A stretch of DNA of 64,000 bases, from the NCBI RefSeq assembly GCF_026239655.1, contig NZ_JAPIVO010000006.1, forward strand, positions 124,001 to 188,000, written 5' to 3'. Source of the stretch: Pedobacter sp. MR2016-24. Lineage in GTDB: Bacteria; Bacteroidota; Bacteroidia; Sphingobacteriales; Sphingobacteriaceae. The notes under the pieces were generated by a model. It was not told the DNA's origin. It saw only the letters and a program-made list of their open reading frames with translations, and searched no databases. Positions 61,365 through 64,000 of this stretch are shown here, one piece after another. Within the stretch, counting starts at the first letter, position 1. Each line of letters starts with the position of its first letter. Both the position numbers and the translations under genes were made by a program.

Positions 61365-62438
61365 TCAGGCATTTTGGAGTAGCACCCGAAAGCTTTTTTC
61401 ATATTGCCGGGCTACTGTTTCCGGAAGAAATAGCTGCTGCGCACGTAAACATGCACTTTGGCCGAGCAGCTCCCGCCAATAAGTATCCTCAATCAGCACC
61501 CTCAAAGTTCGTGCGATATTGGCGGCAGATTTATTGTCGAGCATAATCCCTGTATTGCCCACAATTTCCTGTCTCAGTTCATCATCGTCAGTTATGATCG
61601 TACAGCCGTACAGCATCGCTTCCACCAGCGTTGTGCCATAGGATTCATTTGTGGGAATCTTCACAAAGATCGAAGCTTCTTTCATGAGCCTGATGATTTC
61701 GTTGTGGGGCAGTCCGGGATACCAGCTGAGCCGGTAATCCGTTTTTGGTTTAGGTTTATCTTTAGCAACAATTGTGACTGCTACCTTGTGAATTTCCATG
61801 TAATCGTGACCCAGCAAATCAATTGCGTCCAGCAGGTTAAACAGTCCTTTGTTTTTACCATCGTGGGCAACAAAGAGGATATTCACCCGGCTCCTGTCTG
61901 GACGTATATATTCAGCTGCCTCCAGACCGGGCATAAAAAGGGGAATCGTGACAGTTTTATCCTTAAAATCCGGTCTGTAAAATAAAAACCTTTCCATGCC
62001 CGCTTTAGTTAAAAAGTGCAGTACTGCTGCTTTTTCGAGCGACCTGGCCATTTCATCTGCTTGCTGCTGTGCTGTTGATCCACTATGGGATAGATCAGCC
62101 ATCTGCTCAGCCCTGATAAATCCGGTAGTTACAAATGCCGGGGTTTCTTTTACTGCTTTGAAAAAGGCCACAGGATTAGCAGGCGGGCCATAATGATAGA
62201 TCAGGTCTATTTCTTCTTCAGTTTTCCTGATACCATAATCAACCAGCGGTGGTAAAGCCGGTAAAAGGCGGTGCAGCATCAGGTGAATATTAAATGTCCT
62301 GGTATAACTTTCTGAAGCTACAAATTCAGTTTTCAGCTGCGCGTATGCACCAAGCTGGCCTAACATGCGGGCTACTTTATACGCTTTGTGATGCCGGGCT
62401 ACCATCCATTCCGGGCAATAAATTCCTACATTCATCAT
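61365..62438 (-). CDS. Family 4 glycosyltransferase
   Basis: The 357-residue protein begins MMNVGIYCPEWMVARHHKAY, has RVNILFVAHDGKNKGLFNLLDAI (donor-domain start, about residue 180) and the EX7E motif in NESYGTTLVEAMLYGC. It lies between the flippase and polymerase genes with gaps of 15 and 34 bases. Donor is unknown. Confidence 0.88.
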   Translation of the reverse strand: MMNVGIYCPEWMVARHHKAYKVARMLGQLGAYAQLKTEFVASESYTRTFNIHLMLHRLLPALPPLVDYGIRKTEEEIDLIYHYGPPANPVAFFKAVKETPAFVTTGFIRAEQMADLSHSGSTAQQQADEMARSLEKAAVLHFLTKAGMERFLFYRPDFKDKTVTIPLFMPGLEAAEYIRPDRSRVNILFVAHDGKNKGLFNLLDAIDLLGHDYMEIHKVAVTIVAKDKPKPKTDYRLSWYPGLPHNEIIRLMKEASIFVKIPTNESYGTTLVEAMLYGCTIITDDDELRQEIVGNTGIMLDNKSAANIARTLRVLIEDTYWRELLGQSACLRAQQLFLPETVARQYEKSFRVLLQNA

Positions 62439-62453
62439 GACAGACGGTTTAAA

Positions 62454-63995
62454 TTATCTGGAAAACAGCAATCTGAACAGTGGCAGGCTACTTATCATGT
62501 GTTTTGCCCTTTCAGTTGAAAGCAGTGGCAACAGTTGCCAGTATCTCCAGCAGTTCCATGTCAGCATCAGCATGGTAATGACCAGCAAAGGCCATTTGTA
62601 ATCGGGCAGCAATATGATTAGTGCCATCGCAGCAATCGCTATGCAAACAGAAATGGCACTCCTGTAAAAAGGTTTTTCCGGCCACATCAGTCCTTTATGC
62701 TGCAGCCATCTTTTGGCTATAATTCTGAATCCTATATTGGCGGCAATTTCCGCCAGTAAAAGCCCGAGTCCGGCGCCCGTAATACCCAGCCAGGGCACCA
62801 GTAAAAAGATACCCGCCAGGGCAATAGCTGCGGTTAATCCCGAAATGAGCAGCTGCGCATTCAACAGGTTATTTCCTCTTACAATGGCAATCGCAGGCTG
62901 CGCTATAGCATATACCAGTATACTTGCAGACAAAGCCGCAAAAAGCCAGGGGTTAAAAGGAATTCTTCCACGTGTCCAGGATTCATACAAGGGTTCAACA
63001 ATTACCTGTGCACATACCAGTGCAGGTGCCAGGAGGGAAATAGACACGATCCATACCGTTCCGAATGCTTTATCGCTTCTTTCCTGATCTCTGTTGTGCA
63101 GGAACAGCATCAGTTCCGGCATCAGCGGATTGGTGATTGTATGCAGACCCTGCATAGCTACGTTTGTTCCTGTCCGCATGGTAGAAAACGCAGCAAGTCC
63201 GGCTGTACCAGTAAATGGGGTTAACAGTAATCTTGCTCCCTGTTGCCGCAGGTTTTCAAATAGACCAGTGATGGATAACAATATAGATTTCATCAATATA
63301 CGCCACCCTAATTGTAAAGACGGGGTGGTGCCGGTGATTCCTTCTTTCCTGAGCAGTTGCAGCATGTCTATATAAATAGGTATGTCCGCAACGATACGGA
63401 TACCCGCTACAATGAAACCTGTTTGTAGCAGACTGGCACCAGCAATCACCGCTATAGCCGGTGCGATATTCATTAGTAAAGCAGAGAAAACGCCCCACCA
63501 GGCCATCCGGTGAAAATAGCCAAATGTAGCAAGTGCACGGGTCAGGATGCCCCCAATACTGCCACAAATCAGCCAGGCAACACTCTGTACCAGTAAAACT
63601 ATTCCGGCATCATAAATTAGTTGTGCCTGTCTGCCCGCCGATTGTTCACCAAGTAATGCCCCTATATTTCCGAAAAACAGGATTCCCGCAATTACCAGCA
63701 GTTGTATAATTCCCATTACAATTCCTATCAGCAGTCCCGAGCATAAATATTTGCTCAGTTCAGGCAGCCTTTTTTTGCCGAAGCGGAGAAATTCAAAGCC
63801 TATATATTCCTGGAAACCAAGATCCAGCGAAGTCAGCAAGGCCGACAAGGCTAACACAGCCAGCCACAATCCGTAAGTAGTCACGTCCCAGTAACTCAGG
63901 TATAGCGGTACGAGTGTAAGCTGAGTGATGAGCGTGACACCGATTTGCATCCATGAGGCCGTTGTCCCGGAAATTAATCTTGATGATACCGACAT
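62454..63995 (-). CDS. Wzx-type oligosaccharide flippase
   Basis: The 513-residue protein has 12-14 hydrophobic segments and the MATE/Wzx-type start SVSSRLISGTTASWMQIGVTLITQLTLVPLYL. It also has DLGFQEYIGFEF and repeated RIVADIP and GITGAGLGLLLAEI-like loops. Wzx proteins flip lipid-linked repeat units to the periplasm for Wzy. The ATG lies five bases inside the window edge and fits the family N-terminus, so the gene appears complete. Chain-length and export genes (wzc, wza) are not in the window. Confidence 0.88.
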   Translation of the reverse strand: MSVSSRLISGTTASWMQIGVTLITQLTLVPLYLSYWDVTTYGLWLAVLALSALLTSLDLGFQEYIGFEFLRFGKKRLPELSKYLCSGLLIGIVMGIIQLLVIAGILFFGNIGALLGEQSAGRQAQLIYDAGIVLLVQSVAWLICGSIGGILTRALATFGYFHRMAWWGVFSALLMNIAPAIAVIAGASLLQTGFIVAGIRIVADIPIYIDMLQLLRKEGITGTTPSLQLGWRILMKSILLSITGLFENLRQQGARLLLTPFTGTAGLAAFSTMRTGTNVAMQGLHTITNPLMPELMLFLHNRDQERSDKAFGTVWIVSISLLAPALVCAQVIVEPLYESWTRGRIPFNPWLFAALSASILVYAIAQPAIAIVRGNNLLNAQLLISGLTAAIALAGIFLLVPWLGITGAGLGLLLAEIAANIGFRIIAKRWLQHKGLMWPEKPFYRSAISVCIAIAAMALIILLPDYKWPLLVITMLMLTWNCWRYWQLLPLLSTERAKHMISSLPLFRLLFSR

Positions 63996-64000
63996 CTTCT

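Noticed and set aside
1..64000. CRISPR arrays, insertion sequences, prophage, tRNA or rRNA genes.
   Set aside because: No regular direct repeats, transposase, integrase or phage structural genes, and no tRNA/rRNA-like sequence was noticed when reading both strands.

Overview
The window looks like chromosomal DNA of a Bacteroidota bacterium, most probably a Pedobacter-like member of the Sphingobacteriaceae. The evidence is promoters of the Bacteroidota type (TTG, about 18-23 bases, TAnnTTTG), several families largely confined to that phylum (DUF2480, DUF3108, DUF3109, DUF4834, DUF6427, a DUF7033-type deacetylase relative), a fused MoaC-MogA protein, and PAS sensor proteins that stop after the histidine-kinase dimerisation helix pair. 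GC content appears moderate (low to mid 40s percent by eye). I see no rRNA, tRNA, CRISPR array, insertion sequence or prophage. This organism assignment is inference from gene content.

Bases 1-18300 carry mostly housekeeping and envelope genes. In order they are the start of upp, a degenerate deacetylase-like gene, uvrB-ywbE, DUF4834, a YfhO membrane protein, an LpxH-like phosphoesterase with a MurG-like glycosyltransferase and DUF6427, then coaX, an outer-membrane beta-barrel and lptC, a PpiD/SurA-type chaperone, three DUF genes, rfbA and a ROK-family protein. A strong two-way terminator closes the block. Next come two divergent peptidase genes (aminopeptidase P and a secreted M14 metallopeptidase). 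Their 249-base spacer is rich in dyad symmetries, including a possible structured mRNA leader.

Bases 23520-34028 form one tightly packed molybdenum operon. It encodes a three-subunit xanthine-dehydrogenase/aldehyde-oxidoreductase-type enzyme, the maturation factors XdhC and MocA, and a nearly complete molybdopterin pathway (MoaA, MoeA, MoaD, MoeB with a rhodanese domain, MoaE, MoaC-MogA). The enzyme and its cofactor can therefore be made from one transcript. MocA and XdhC without MobA point to a sulfurated cytosine-dinucleotide form of the cofactor.

Bases 34334-46954 mix signalling genes (LytS/LytTR pair, hybrid histidine kinase, a soluble kinase with a receiver-like domain, a GAF-PAS protein and a triple-PAS protein) with an acyltransferase, a nucleotide-sugar dehydrogenase and inositol-3-phosphate synthase. 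Several convergent pairs overlap at their stop codons.

Bases 46959-63995 are a minus-strand surface-polysaccharide operon of 15 or more genes. It encodes a Wzx flippase, a Wzy-like polymerase, an initiating sugar-phosphate transferase and seven other glycosyltransferases. It also holds a five-gene nucleotide-sugar module: RfbF, a short-chain dehydrogenase, an RmlC-like epimerase, a homoserine-dehydrogenase/SAF protein (COG4091 type) and a sugar C-methyltransferase. This module starts from CDP-glucose but has no recognisable CDP-glucose 4,6-dehydratase. It is the best candidate here for an undescribed pathway.
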